Positions 1 to 5,308 of a stretch of DNA of 50,874 bases are shown here, piece after piece (the first letter of the stretch is position 1; every line of letters begins with the position of its first letter). Origin of the DNA: a virus. Both the position numbers and the translations under genes were made by a program. The notes beneath the pieces were generated by a model. The model did not search any database, was not told where the DNA came from, and saw only the letters and a list, made by a program, of their open reading frames with translations. The stretch is from positions 1 to 50,874 of the IMG/VR virus record IMGVR_UViG_3300021371_000024. The stretch is one strand, 5' to 3'.

Positions 1-68
1 CACCCCATCCCCTCTGGGGCAATCCGCATGATCCTACAAGCCACGTGCTGCTCTGCCAATGGTTCAAG

Positions 69-90
69 TTAAGTCCGACGTTGGACCTAT
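69..90. repeat. Palindromic repeat copy 1 (diverged)
   Basis: This is a copy of the 22-bp palindrome whose core is TCCAACGTTGGA. Here the core is TCCGACGTTGGA (one mismatch), flanked by TTAAG and CCTAT. It lies in the left non-coding region. A 21-codon frame from ATG 59 would read it as KSDVGP, the same frame as copies 2, 3 and 6, but that frame has no other support as a gene. Confidence 0.8.
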
Positions 91-298
91 AACATCTTTG
101 ATGTTGCTAAAATGTCACAGTTAGAGTGGTGAAGCTGCAAGTTGAGGTCGCAAGTTTAGCGCATGAGTTTCAGAAAAATATTATCGAAGAGAATATTATT
201 TCTTGCAACAGCGTGTGAAACGGCAGGCGCAGAGGATCGCAAGGCAACTTTCCAACCTCCAAAACTTATACTATCTTCTTACATTTTTAATGATAGAA

Positions 299-327
299 CT
301 ATATCTCACTTCTTGTGAGAGATATAG
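299..327. promoter_or_regulatory. Hairpin ahead of the first gene
   Basis: CTATATCTC (299-307) pairs perfectly with GAGATATAG (319-327) around an 11-nt loop, and CAC/GTG inside the loop could extend the stem. It sits inside a longer-range stem (271-279 with 346-354) and 44 bases before the first start codon. A weak promoter (TTGTGA 313-318, 18 nt, TATAAA 337-342) overlaps its right arm. No T-tract follows, so it is more likely a leader structure or operator than a terminator. Confidence 0.5.
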
Positions 328-370
328 ATTCTCTCATATAAAAATAGAAGATAGATAAAGGAAGCTCAAA

Positions 371-958
371 ATGGCAAATCTCGAAATTCAAAACATCTCA
401 ACTCTCGAAGATCAAGGCAAGGTTCTTTCAGAACAGTGGGCTAAAATCGAAGCTGCTGATAAGAAAAGATTCACTCTTTCAACCAAAGCTGAAGGCTTTG
501 ATACACAGCTTGGAAAGCTGATGGTCGAGCTTAAAGCTGAATCTGGTGGTGAAAGAATTTCACGTCAGAGAATTCGTGAATGTCATCTTCATTTGATCGA
601 CAAACGGCGTAGAAGCGAAGCTCTATGGTTTGTTGAGAATGAAGTAGAATGCAGAGCATTCATTGAAACCTCAAAGAAAGGTTTTACTTCACTGTCTGCT
701 TTGCAGAGAGCAATGAAACAGAAAGCTGCTACCTCTAAAGAGGTAACTGAGACAGCCAGCGAAGCTGCACCAACCAGCGAAGCTGAGACAGTCAGCGAAG
801 CTGTTGTTAAGTCCAACGTTGGACCAGTTACCAAGCAGGTTGTCTTCGACAAGCTTATCAAGGTTTGCTTGGCAAATGACATTGATCCCTTGGATCTGGC
901 TGAAATGCTCATGGAATATGACAGCGTATCAGCAGCAGAAGAAAAGGCTGCAGCATGA
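371..958 (+). CDS. Hypothetical early protein, 195 aa
   Basis: This is the first gene of the rightward arm, with ribosome-binding site AAGGAAG 7-8 nt before ATG 371. Function is not recognised. Residues 1-120 look helical and charged (RQRIRECHLHLIDKRRR), as in nucleic-acid binding proteins. Residues 125-145 hold three 6-aa units ending SEA (ETASEA, APTSEA, ETVSEA). The palindromic repeat then encodes VKSNVGP (about 146-152), and a short acidic helical C-terminal part follows. The repeat thus sits in the low-complexity linker between two probable domains. The stop overlaps the next start (ATGA). Confidence 0.75.
   Translation: MANLEIQNISTLEDQGKVLSEQWAKIEAADKKRFTLSTKAEGFDTQLGKLMVELKAESGGERISRQRIRECHLHLIDKRRRSEALWFVENEVECRAFIETSKKGFTSLSALQRAMKQKAATSKEVTETASEAAPTSEAETVSEAVVKSNVGPVTKQVVFDKLIKVCLANDIDPLDLAEMLMEYDSVSAAEEKAAA
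757..803 (+). repeat. Three 18-bp tandem units in the first gene
   Basis: CAGCGAAGCTG recurs at 757, 775 and 793 with an exact 18-base period. It encodes the three SEA-ending 6-aa units of the linker. The array ends four bases before palindrome copy 2. Confidence 0.75.
807..828. repeat. Palindromic repeat copy 2, inside a gene
   Basis: The core TCCAACGTTGGA is at 812-823, flanked by TTAAG on the left and CCAGT on the right (the right arm is degraded). It is read in frame as K-S-N-V-G-P in the 195-aa protein. Confidence 0.9.
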
Positions 959-1176
959 GATACAAGCAACACACATTCACCAAGGCAGAGGTGCGCTCAC
1001 AGCGTGCCAATGCCCTTCGTGCGCGTCTGGATGAGGCGAGACAGCTTAAGTCCAACGTTGGACCTAAACCATTCACAAGTGTGGATGACCTGATGGAATC
1101 GTCTAAGCCTAAAGGCGCACTCGTGCCAATGATGGGCAAGATGGTGATTGATAGCGGTTGGAAAGATCCAGCTTGA
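955..1176 (+). CDS. Hypothetical protein, 73 aa
   Basis: A small basic protein starting at ATG 955, overlapping the previous stop by four bases (ATGA), which implies translational coupling. The N-terminal half is rich in Arg and Ala and looks helical. Palindrome copy 3 encodes LKSNVGPK around residues 30-37, and a separate C-terminal part follows (SVDDLMESSKPKGALVPMM). Function is not recognised. The palindrome again falls at what looks like a junction between two parts. Confidence 0.65.
   Translation: MRYKQHTFTKAEVRSQRANALRARLDEARQLKSNVGPKPFTSVDDLMESSKPKGALVPMMGKMVIDSGWKDPA
1046..1067. repeat. Palindromic repeat copy 3, inside a gene
   Basis: Full copy, core at 1051-1062, with TTAAG on the left and CCTAA on the right. 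It is in frame in the 73-aa gene as K-S-N-V-G-P. Confidence 0.9.
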
Positions 1177-1182
1177 CAAACT

Positions 1183-1249
1183 CTATGTATAGTATAAGTT
1201 ATTTATACTTGATATTTATTGAAAGTATAAATAACGTATACATATACTA
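1183..1249 (+). promoter_or_regulatory. Dyad plus promoter cassette A
   Basis: GTTATTTATACTT (1198-1210) pairs over 13 bp with AAGTATAAATAAC (1223-1235). An outer stem TAGTATA (1190-1196)/TATACTA (1243-1249) is possible. A sigma70-like promoter overlaps the right arm: TTGAAA 1219-1224, 18 nt, TATACT 1243-1248, leading into the gene at 1263. A near-identical cassette lies at 2019-2084 with one compensated base pair in the stem. An operator over the promoter, or an RNA stem, would both fit. There is no U-tract. Confidence 0.6.
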
Positions 1250-1262
1250 GAAAGGAAGTAAA

Positions 1263-1394
1263 ATGAATACGATTAAAGTTATCACAGATCAGTATGGTTT
1301 CTGGCATGTTTACCGTACTTGTAAAGTCACAGGTCAGCGCTCTATCTCCTTCTTTAAGAATGTGGATGAAGCTAAAGCTGCCCTGCGTAAGTAA
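1263..1394 (+). CDS. Hypothetical micro-protein, 43 aa
   Basis: A short gene with a strong ribosome-binding site (AAAGGAAG, 6-8 nt before ATG 1263). It begins MNTIKVITDQYGFWHVYRTC and ends KNVDEAKAALRK. The pattern of a strand pair, FF and a short helix suggests a small folded phage protein with a beta-hairpin and one helix. Function is unknown. It sits directly behind promoter cassette A. Confidence 0.6.
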   Translation: MNTIKVITDQYGFWHVYRTCKVTGQRSISFFKNVDEAKAALRK

Positions 1395-1395
1395 G

Positions 1396-1440
1396 AAACT
1401 TAAGTCCAACGTTGGACCTAACTAAAGGAAAGTTAAAATG
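1396..1440 (+). repeat. Duplicated 45-bp leader, copy A
   Basis: These 45 bases recur exactly at 2097-2141. They contain AAAC, the full palindrome (1400-1421), the ribosome-binding site AAAGGAAAG and the start codon of the gene at 1438. The identity indicates a recent duplication or gene conversion of a regulatory leader. In RNA the palindrome could form a stem GUCCA/UGGAC with loop ACGU, ending about four bases before the Shine-Dalgarno sequence. Confidence 0.85.
1400..1421. repeat. Palindromic repeat copy 4, in a leader
   Basis: Full copy, core at 1405-1416, located between a stop codon (1392-1394) and the ribosome-binding site of the next gene. It is not in an open frame here. Confidence 0.9.
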
Positions 1441-1701
1441 ATGTATCAAAACTTGTGCCAAACATACTCTGATGTTTACAAAGACTTTCATGGTGTGCGT
1501 CCACCGTCAGGTCATGGCATGTCCTTTATCGAATTGTCAGAGCAAATTGATATGTACCAAAAGTACATAGAAGAAGATCTGGCAGCAGAACGTGCCATTG
1601 AAGATGCAAGCATAAATGCTTGTATGGATCATGGTGCCCCAGATATAGACACCGCCATGCGGTGGCTTGAACAAGCTAACATCCATGCTGAGTGGGTGTA
1701 A
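1438..1701 (+). CDS. Hypothetical protein, 87 aa
   Basis: Starts at ATG 1438 (a second ATG follows directly) behind the duplicated leader. It is an acidic, mainly helical protein with the segments SFIELSEQIDMYQKYIEEDL and DIDTAMRWLEQANIHAEWV. Function is not recognised. Its stop codon TAA is the first part of the long stem of the structured element that follows. Confidence 0.65.
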   Translation: MMYQNLCQTYSDVYKDFHGVRPPSGHGMSFIELSEQIDMYQKYIEEDLAAERAIEDASINACMDHGAPDIDTAMRWLEQANIHAEWV

Positions 1702-1809
1702 GCAGATATAAGTACACTTGGAAGTTATATACATAACTTTCACTATACATAATCAATGGTGTGGAGATAGGCCGACAGTCTACAACCCAAGTGTACTTTT
1801 ACCTGCTTA
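1699..1809 (+). ncRNA. Candidate structured RNA (three-way junction)
   Basis: Bases 1699-1721 and 1787-1809 form a 23-position stem with only two mismatches (A1706/C1802 and T1709/T1799). Inside it, AAGTTAT (1722-1728) and ATAACTT (1733-1739) make a perfect 7-bp hairpin with loop ATAC. GTGTGGA (1759-1765) can pair with TCTACA plus C1786 (1779-1786, A1785 bulged, one G-U). The result would be a three-way junction with a 19-nt joining strand. It lies wholly between genes and ends 22 bases before ATG 1832. I do not recognise a known riboswitch class. It could be a leader regulator, a processed small RNA or an RNase III site. Confidence 0.5.
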
Positions 1810-1831
1810 CCAACTAAACGGAGTTTAAAAA

Positions 1832-2026
1832 ATGTTGGAAATTACTCGTAGATCAATCGTTTCTGGTGCTAAAAACACAATGAAACTTGACGTTACTATG
1901 CATGAGTACTTGCTATGGCGAGAGGGTATGCTCATTCAAGAGGCAATGCCTAACTTGTCTGTAGTGGAACGTGAGTTCCTCATTACTGGAATGAGTGAAG
2001 CGGAGCAAGCTGAACTTTATGTATAG
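1832..2026 (+). CDS. Hypothetical protein, 64 aa
   Basis: Preceded by CGGAG about 10 nt before ATG 1832 and by the structured element. It reads MLEITRRSIVSGAKNTMKLD and then helical segments YLLWREGMLIQEAMPNLS and EREFLITGMSEAEQAEL. Function is unknown. Its stop TAG lies inside the start of the second dyad cassette, so the cassette's left edge provides the C-terminus. Confidence 0.6.
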   Translation: MLEITRRSIVSGAKNTMKLDVTMHEYLLWREGMLIQEAMPNLSVVEREFLITGMSEAEQAELYV

Positions 2027-2084
2027 TATAAGTTATATATACTTGATACTTTAGTGAAAGTATATATAACGTATACATATACTA
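2019..2084 (+). promoter_or_regulatory. Dyad plus promoter cassette B
   Basis: This is a second copy of the 1183-1249 cassette. GTTATATATACTT (2032-2044) pairs with AAGTATATATAAC (2058-2070), followed by the same GTATACATATACTA (2071-2084) carrying TATACT (2078-2083). The -35 equivalent is the weaker GTGAAA (2054-2059). Compared with cassette A, one stem position changed from T-A to A-T on both arms, so symmetry is kept. Palindrome copy 5 follows 16 bases later, in the predicted leader of the gene at 2139. Confidence 0.6.
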
Positions 2085-2096
2085 ACTACCAAATCG

Positions 2097-2141
2097 AAAC
2101 TTAAGTCCAACGTTGGACCTAACTAAAGGAAAGTTAAAATG
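2097..2141 (+). repeat. Duplicated 45-bp leader, copy B
   Basis: Identical to 1396-1440. It contains palindrome copy 5, the AAAGGAAAG ribosome-binding site and the start codon at 2139. Confidence 0.85.
2101..2122. repeat. Palindromic repeat copy 5, in a leader
   Basis: Full copy, core at 2106-2117. It lies between TATACT (2078-2083) and the ribosome-binding site, roughly 10-30 bases after the expected transcription start. An operator or a leader stem would act at such a position. Confidence 0.9.
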
Positions 2142-2351
2142 AATATCTTAGATAAGATAGACGCCCAGCAACAAGCAGCCCATGAAGCATGGCAAGTGAT
2201 GCAAGATCTGCGTGACATACATCGTGACTTGACACGTATTCACAGCTTTGCTACCCCTATTGCAACTGGCGATTTGTTGTCGCCTTCTATAAAAGAAAGC
2301 ATGAACAATATTGTTGAAGCTTGTGAAACATTAATTGGAGAATTGGTATAA
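2139..2351 (+). CDS. Hypothetical protein, 70 aa
   Basis: A small, mostly helical protein beginning MNILDKIDAQQQAAHEAW, likely one or two long helices. Function is unknown. It starts behind duplicated leader B, and its stop shares one base with the next start (TAATG), so the two genes are coupled. Confidence 0.65.
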   Translation: MNILDKIDAQQQAAHEAWQVMQDLRDIHRDLTRIHSFATPIATGDLLSPSIKESMNNIVEACETLIGELV

Positions 2352-2980
2352 TGTATCAACGTGATGTAAATGAAATTAAAGCCTTCGTAAAATGGCGTGG
2401 TCCTGCTGCGTTAGCAAACACTGGCCTGTTTGTGCTGCTTACAATACAAGCTGGCTTATCCACAGTGCGTGGCAGCATGGTCAAGGTCGAGAACAATGGC
2501 TATGATGCAGACTGCCTATGGGGTAAAAAGTCTGATGGCTACAAGTATCTTGTAGATAATGCTGAGTTTCTCTATGGCAAGCTGTATCACATAGCAGATA
2601 CGAAAGGATATGAAAGCGTAGAGGCGTGTGCTGATGTCATCCAGTTGTTCATGCAAGTACCTAACCTTGGCATGGTCAAAGCTGCCTTCCTAGCTCAATG
2701 CTTAGGCTTCAATGTGGCATGTATCGACAGCCACAATATCAAGCGGTTAGGTATATCACCTAACCTTGTGAAGACGCCACCATCAGGCATGAAACCCGCT
2801 ACAGTACGCAAGAAAGTTGAACAGTATGTCGAACTGACACAGCAAGAGGGCAGTGAATACTGGTGGAATACATGGTGCGAATACGTGGCTGGCAATCGTG
2901 CCAATCGTGCCTTAGATACTGGTGACGTTGTGTCTAGGTATCACGTAGAATGCGTAACATATGGATTTGAGCATGGCTAA
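2351..2980 (+). CDS. HhH-GPD-like protein (possible DNA glycosylase relative), 209 aa
   Basis: Residues about 95-132 read FMQVPNLGMVKAAFLAQCLG followed by FNVACIDSHNIKRLG. This resembles the helix-hairpin-helix plus Gly/Pro-Asp signature of base-excision glycosylases (LPGVGRKTA ... VDTHV). The catalytic Asp has a counterpart in CIDSH. The EndoIII-type catalytic Lys position aligns with Val, with a Lys one residue later, so a classical lyase is doubtful. The N-terminal part contains the hydrophobic run ALANTGLFVLLTIQAGL. It could be a DNA repair or damage-recognition protein, or a repurposed fold. The assignment rests on the motif only. Confidence 0.45.
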   Translation: MYQRDVNEIKAFVKWRGPAALANTGLFVLLTIQAGLSTVRGSMVKVENNGYDADCLWGKKSDGYKYLVDNAEFLYGKLYHIADTKGYESVEACADVIQLFMQVPNLGMVKAAFLAQCLGFNVACIDSHNIKRLGISPNLVKTPPSGMKPATVRKKVEQYVELTQQEGSEYWWNTWCEYVAGNRANRALDTGDVVSRYHVECVTYGFEHG

Positions 2981-3143
2981 GAAAACTTCTGTAACATACC
3001 GTAACCCTGTGGCAAAGGCTATGTTACAGGAGCGCAAATCACCACAGGTCGTGCCGCCCAAGAAGGGTGGCAAGGCTAAACGAAACCGCAAACAGGAGAA
3101 GATTGATGCGATACGAAATGCAAAACTTCATCAAGATGACTAA
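2973..3143 (+). CDS. Hypothetical basic protein, 56 aa
   Basis: The start at ATG 2973 (MAKKTSVTYRNPVAKAML) overlaps the end of the previous gene by eight bases. An upstream in-frame ATG at 2961 is possible but lies deeper in that gene. The sequence is strongly basic and Pro/Lys-rich (SPQVVPPKKGGKAKRNRKQ), as in small nucleic-acid-binding proteins. Function is unknown. Confidence 0.6.
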   Translation: MAKKTSVTYRNPVAKAMLQERKSPQVVPPKKGGKAKRNRKQEKIDAIRNAKLHQDD

Positions 3144-3270
3144 GGTTAAGTCCAACGTTGGACCTAATCGAAGGCGGCAAGAGTGGAAGATCGAAAGAAA
3201 GAAAGATCGTTCACGTAAATTAACCCTGCGCAACAGCGCAACCAACTATCGTTCAAACAAAATATCGTAA
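3106..3270 (+). CDS. Possible basic protein carrying the palindrome, 54 aa
   Basis: ATG 3106 follows CAGGAGAAGATTG, a good ribosome-binding site with 7-nt spacing, inside the preceding gene. The product starts MRYEMQNFIKMTKVKSNVGP and continues very basic (NRRRQEWKIERKKDRSRK). Palindrome copy 6 is read in the same frame (KSNVGP) as in the two upstream genes. It overlaps the preceding gene by 38 bases. It may be a real gene or a chance open frame; the Shine-Dalgarno sequence and the shared frame argue for it. Confidence 0.4.
   Translation: MRYEMQNFIKMTKVKSNVGPNRRRQEWKIERKKDRSRKLTLRNSATNYRSNKIS
3146..3167. repeat. Palindromic repeat copy 6
   Basis: Full copy, core at 3151-3162, three bases after the stop of the 56-aa gene and about 120 bases before the gene for a helix-turn-helix protein. 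No further copies were seen to the right of this point. Confidence 0.9.
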
Positions 3271-3282
3271 GGAGATATACAC

Positions 3283-3621
3283 ATGACTAACTCAACAGCA
3301 ACAGCACCCGTAGTAAAAACAGCACACCCAGAATTGTATGCCAACCATACATTTCACATGAGCAAGGCACGTAAGTATACCTACAACTACGCTGTAATTG
3401 ACGAGGTTATCAACGAGCTTTGGGGTGAAATGACTATGGCTGAGATTGCGAAGGTACTCAATGAGTATCCTAACCGCATTGCCTATCGTGTGAAGGTACT
3501 CAAAGACCTTGGTATGATTGAAGGCAAGTACAACATGGAGCGTGGCAAGCTGATGCGTATGCGTAAGATCCTGATCACCTTCTTGGATGATGTGGATGAG
3601 CAGTTGAAAAAGACAGGCTAA
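3283..3621 (+). CDS. Winged-helix/HTH DNA-binding protein, 112 aa
   Basis: A strong ribosome-binding site (AAGGAGATATACAC) precedes ATG 3283. Residues about 48-82 (MTMAEIAKVLNEYPNRIAYR, then VKVLKDLGMIEGKYN) have the form of a helix-turn-helix followed by a wing: the MAEIA helix, a turn, then a recognition helix and LGMIEG. The C-terminus is an acidic helix. It is the only clear regulator-like protein in the early cluster and lies just after the last palindrome copy. It is therefore the best local candidate to bind that palindrome, but this is inference. Confidence 0.6.
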   Translation: MTNSTATAPVVKTAHPELYANHTFHMSKARKYTYNYAVIDEVINELWGEMTMAEIAKVLNEYPNRIAYRVKVLKDLGMIEGKYNMERGKLMRMRKILITFLDDVDEQLKKTG

Positions 3622-3622
3622 T

Positions 3623-3808
3623 ATGATATACCTATTGTTCACACCCTTCGTAGGTTACTTTGCTATGCTGCTCACAGTTGTTATCATGTACACTGTAGGC
3701 TATGACGTAAAGGGTGTGGACACCTTCACTATCTGGTGTATACACATGCAGATATACGTATACTTATTTGTGATAACAAAACTGAAAGGTAAGTCAGATG
3801 AGAGTTGA
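3623..3808 (+). CDS. Small membrane protein, 61 aa
   Basis: Two hydrophobic segments are visible: residues 2-25 (YLLFTPFVGYFAMLLTVVIM) and about 36-53 (TIWCIHMQIYVYLFVI), with a charged tail KLKGKSDES. The start is one base after the previous stop. The length and two-helix form fit a holin or other inner-membrane early protein. A wall hydrolase lies 1.6 kb downstream, but no direct pairing can be shown. Confidence 0.55.
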   Translation: MIYLLFTPFVGYFAMLLTVVIMYTVGYDVKGVDTFTIWCIHMQIYVYLFVITKLKGKSDES

Positions 3809-3974
3809 ACTTGAACAAGAGCTAACTAACGCTATTCAACAGTATGTTGATATGTTAAGCTTTGAGCAAATGATAGACATCATTAGCGATAATCTGTGGG
3901 ATTATTATAGAGACGGTGCAGATGAAGAAGAAACACGTACTTTCATACAAGAAGTTAAGGATCTGACACAATGA
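3798..3974 (+). CDS. Hypothetical acidic protein, 58 aa
   Basis: Starts at ATG 3798, overlapping the previous gene by 11 bases, and ends at TGA 3974, overlapping the next start (ATGA). It begins MRVELEQELTNAIQQYVDML and continues FEQMIDIISDNLWDYY with an acidic run DGADEEE. It is helical and of unknown function. The overlaps on both sides support a real gene. Confidence 0.6.
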   Translation: MRVELEQELTNAIQQYVDMLSFEQMIDIISDNLWDYYRDGADEEETRTFIQEVKDLTQ

Positions 3975-4366
3975 GAGTTGAAGTTTATTTCAATCTACAT
4001 AAACACATATGGTCTGTTCGTTCATGCAAGACGGGCAGAGTAATGTTACACACTGACGAAGTACACATAGACAATCCTACGTTTGTAGTACGTAAGGCAG
4101 GGCGTGAGCGTGTATTGCGTGAGGGCAAGAAGAATGTTCATGCGTTTGTACGTGGTGACATAACTGTGTTTAATGACTTTAATCCAGACGGTCTGGACTA
4201 CACAATTGTGTCGTACAATCCATACAAGTTTGACACGTTTGTAGATGTCACAGATACAAGACCTGTTCGTACAGCCAAACGTGCAGTGTTACGAATACAA
4301 CCAAGTGTGGTGGTATATGATACCGTAAACAAACCATACCTATATGCAGAAGGAGCAAAACCATGA
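3971..4366 (+). CDS. Hypothetical protein, 131 aa
   Basis: Coupled to its neighbours by ATGA overlaps at both ends. It is rich in beta-strand patterns (MRVEVYFNLHKHIWSVRSCK, HAFVRGDITVF, YTIVSYNPYKFDTF) and strongly basic. The early part (KAGRERVLREGKKNVHAFVRG) is a pattern common in small uncharacterised phage proteins. Function is unknown. Confidence 0.65.
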   Translation: MRVEVYFNLHKHIWSVRSCKTGRVMLHTDEVHIDNPTFVVRKAGRERVLREGKKNVHAFVRGDITVFNDFNPDGLDYTIVSYNPYKFDTFVDVTDTRPVRTAKRAVLRIQPSVVVYDTVNKPYLYAEGAKP

Positions 4367-4635
4367 CTAAATTAAAAACAAAACTAACTCGTGAGGAAGT
4401 ACAACAACTATGTGACTTGTACAACGCAATGGACAGCATCTTAAATGATGCAGGTGAAACGTTTGACGTTAACCTAAGTGATCTGCATTGCTTGCGCGAC
4501 GAGGCATGGAAATTGCGTGGTATGTTTGAATTCAAAAGTCAGAAGCATGACGAAGATCCAAACAGACCTGCACACTGGTTGCCACAGGTATTACCTGACG
4601 ATGATCGTGCTTGGTACTACAATGCCAGCAATTAA
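4363..4635 (+). CDS. Hypothetical protein, 90 aa
   Basis: Begins at ATG 4363 (ATGA overlap). The N-terminal 50 residues are helical (LTREEVQQLCDLYNAMDSIL, LHCLRDEAWKLRGMFEF) and the tail is Pro/Asp/Trp-rich (PAHWLPQVLPDDDRAWYY). Function is unknown. Confidence 0.6.
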   Translation: MTKLKTKLTREEVQQLCDLYNAMDSILNDAGETFDVNLSDLHCLRDEAWKLRGMFEFKSQKHDEDPNRPAHWLPQVLPDDDRAWYYNASN

Positions 4636-4864
4636 ATCTTATGAGATTCACCTACAGATTGATGGTGTTGATAGTATCATTGCATTAGATGATACCTATC
4701 CTGCTGTTAATTCTTGGTCGGATGCAGCTAACTTTGCAATCTTGATGGCGCGTCATGCCCATCAGGATGCAACCAACGTAGAGTTTATCGACTGCCAAGA
4801 GTATGAGGCAGAAGAATATAAAGACATAGAATATGTATATGAAACACCAATGAGGTTACAATGA
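4622..4864 (+). CDS. Hypothetical protein, 80 aa
   Basis: The start chosen is ATG 4622 (MPAIKSYEIHLQIDGVDSI), which overlaps the previous gene by 14 bases. Earlier in-frame starts would lie deep inside that gene. The sequence mixes strands and helices (WSDAANFAILMARHAHQDAT) and is acidic at its C-terminus (YEAEEYKDIEYVYE). It ends in an ATGA overlap. Function is unknown. Confidence 0.6.
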   Translation: MPAIKSYEIHLQIDGVDSIIALDDTYPAVNSWSDAANFAILMARHAHQDATNVEFIDCQEYEAEEYKDIEYVYETPMRLQ

Positions 4865-5253
4865 CAGATGCTAGAATAAAACTGACTAACACGATGCTTG
4901 ATAAGAGCATCATAGATGCCAACAAAACTGTGCAAAGTTTTTTGCTAGAGGACTTTGGCATGGACTATACAGATAAATTTTTCACTGAAGCGTACTTCAA
5001 CGCTGAGAAAGATAAGTGGGAACGTAACAAGTTTACTGTTATGGGTGAATACATTGACGGTGAAGAAGCTAAGATTACATTCTATCGCAGCGGTAAGCGA
5101 GGTGATAGACGCATTAGCATCCAGAAGCTAAGGCAATATGCAGATGCAGGTAATGAAGTACGCCTCATCTCAGATAGTGAAAGCGATGGCGATGGAACAC
5201 GTATCTATATATCAGTCTACACATCAGGAGAAGAATCCAGTGCCAACGGATGA
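4861..5253 (+). CDS. Hypothetical protein, 130 aa
   Basis: Coupled to the previous gene (ATGA). It is an acidic protein with a probable helical N-terminus (residues 1-35) and a beta-rich remainder (FTVMGEYIDGEEAKITFYRS, RLISDSESDGDGTRIYISVY). Function is not recognised. Confidence 0.65.
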   Translation: MTDARIKLTNTMLDKSIIDANKTVQSFLLEDFGMDYTDKFFTEAYFNAEKDKWERNKFTVMGEYIDGEEAKITFYRSGKRGDRRISIQKLRQYADAGNEVRLISDSESDGDGTRIYISVYTSGEESSANG

Positions 5254-5308
5254 CCCCTGTGATGATTGGTCAAGCACACCTTTACCTAAACCAAAGGAGA
5301 AAACATGA
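5186..5308 (+). CDS. Possible overlapping micro-protein, 40 aa
   Basis: An open frame from ATG 5186 (or ATG 5192) ends at TGA 5308, overlapping the previous gene by 68 bases and the next start by four (ATGA). The C-terminal part, VPTDDPCDDWSSTPLPKPKE, is Pro/Asp-rich and looks like a protein rather than random translation. The ATGA junction supports it. It is too short to be certain. Confidence 0.35.
   Translation: MAMEHVSIYQSTHQEKNPVPTDDPCDDWSSTPLPKPKEKT

Larger units (their letters stand above)
1..370. other. Left-end non-coding control region
   Basis: No convincing gene lies here; the longest rightward frames are about 20 codons. The stretch holds one diverged copy of the palindromic repeat (69-90), a short inverted repeat AATATT (177-182 and 192-197), a 9-bp stem of CTATCTTCT (271-279) with AGAAGATAG (346-354), and a strong hairpin between them (299-327). 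A -10-like TATACT lies at 267-272 without a good -35. On the minus strand GTGACA (118 to 113) is followed 18 nt on by a poor -10. If the window ends join, this is the divergent promoter region between the early and late arms. Confidence 0.6.

Noticed and set aside
1173-1202. TTGACA at 1173 as the -35 of the first cassette
   Set aside because: No acceptable -10 occurs at 15-19 nt; TTGAAA 1219 with TATACT 1243 fits better.
1198-1235. 13-bp dyad as a rho-independent terminator
   Set aside because: The stem is AT-rich and no T-run follows on either strand; a promoter-like sequence overlaps it instead.
1699-1809. Purine-type or other known riboswitch
   Set aside because: A TCTAC segment and a three-way junction recall purine riboswitches, but the conserved junction bases and the kissing loops are absent.
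3067-3105. Earlier start (ATG 3067) for the 54-aa palindrome-containing frame
   Set aside because: No Shine-Dalgarno sequence precedes it and it overlaps the previous gene much more than ATG 3106, which has GGAG at good spacing.
69-3167. Palindromic repeats as a CRISPR array
   Set aside because: The spacing is hundreds of bases and irregular, copies lie inside genes, and there are no spacers of constant length or cas genes.
3292-3642. Leftward 116-aa frame opposite the HTH gene
   Set aside because: It lies fully opposite a well-supported gene with a strong ribosome-binding site, and the sequence shows no protein-like pattern.
4478-4621. Upstream extension of the 80-aa gene
   Set aside because: It lies inside the previous gene in another frame and gives a Cys/His-rich, unlikely N-terminus; ATG 4622 fits the overlap pattern.
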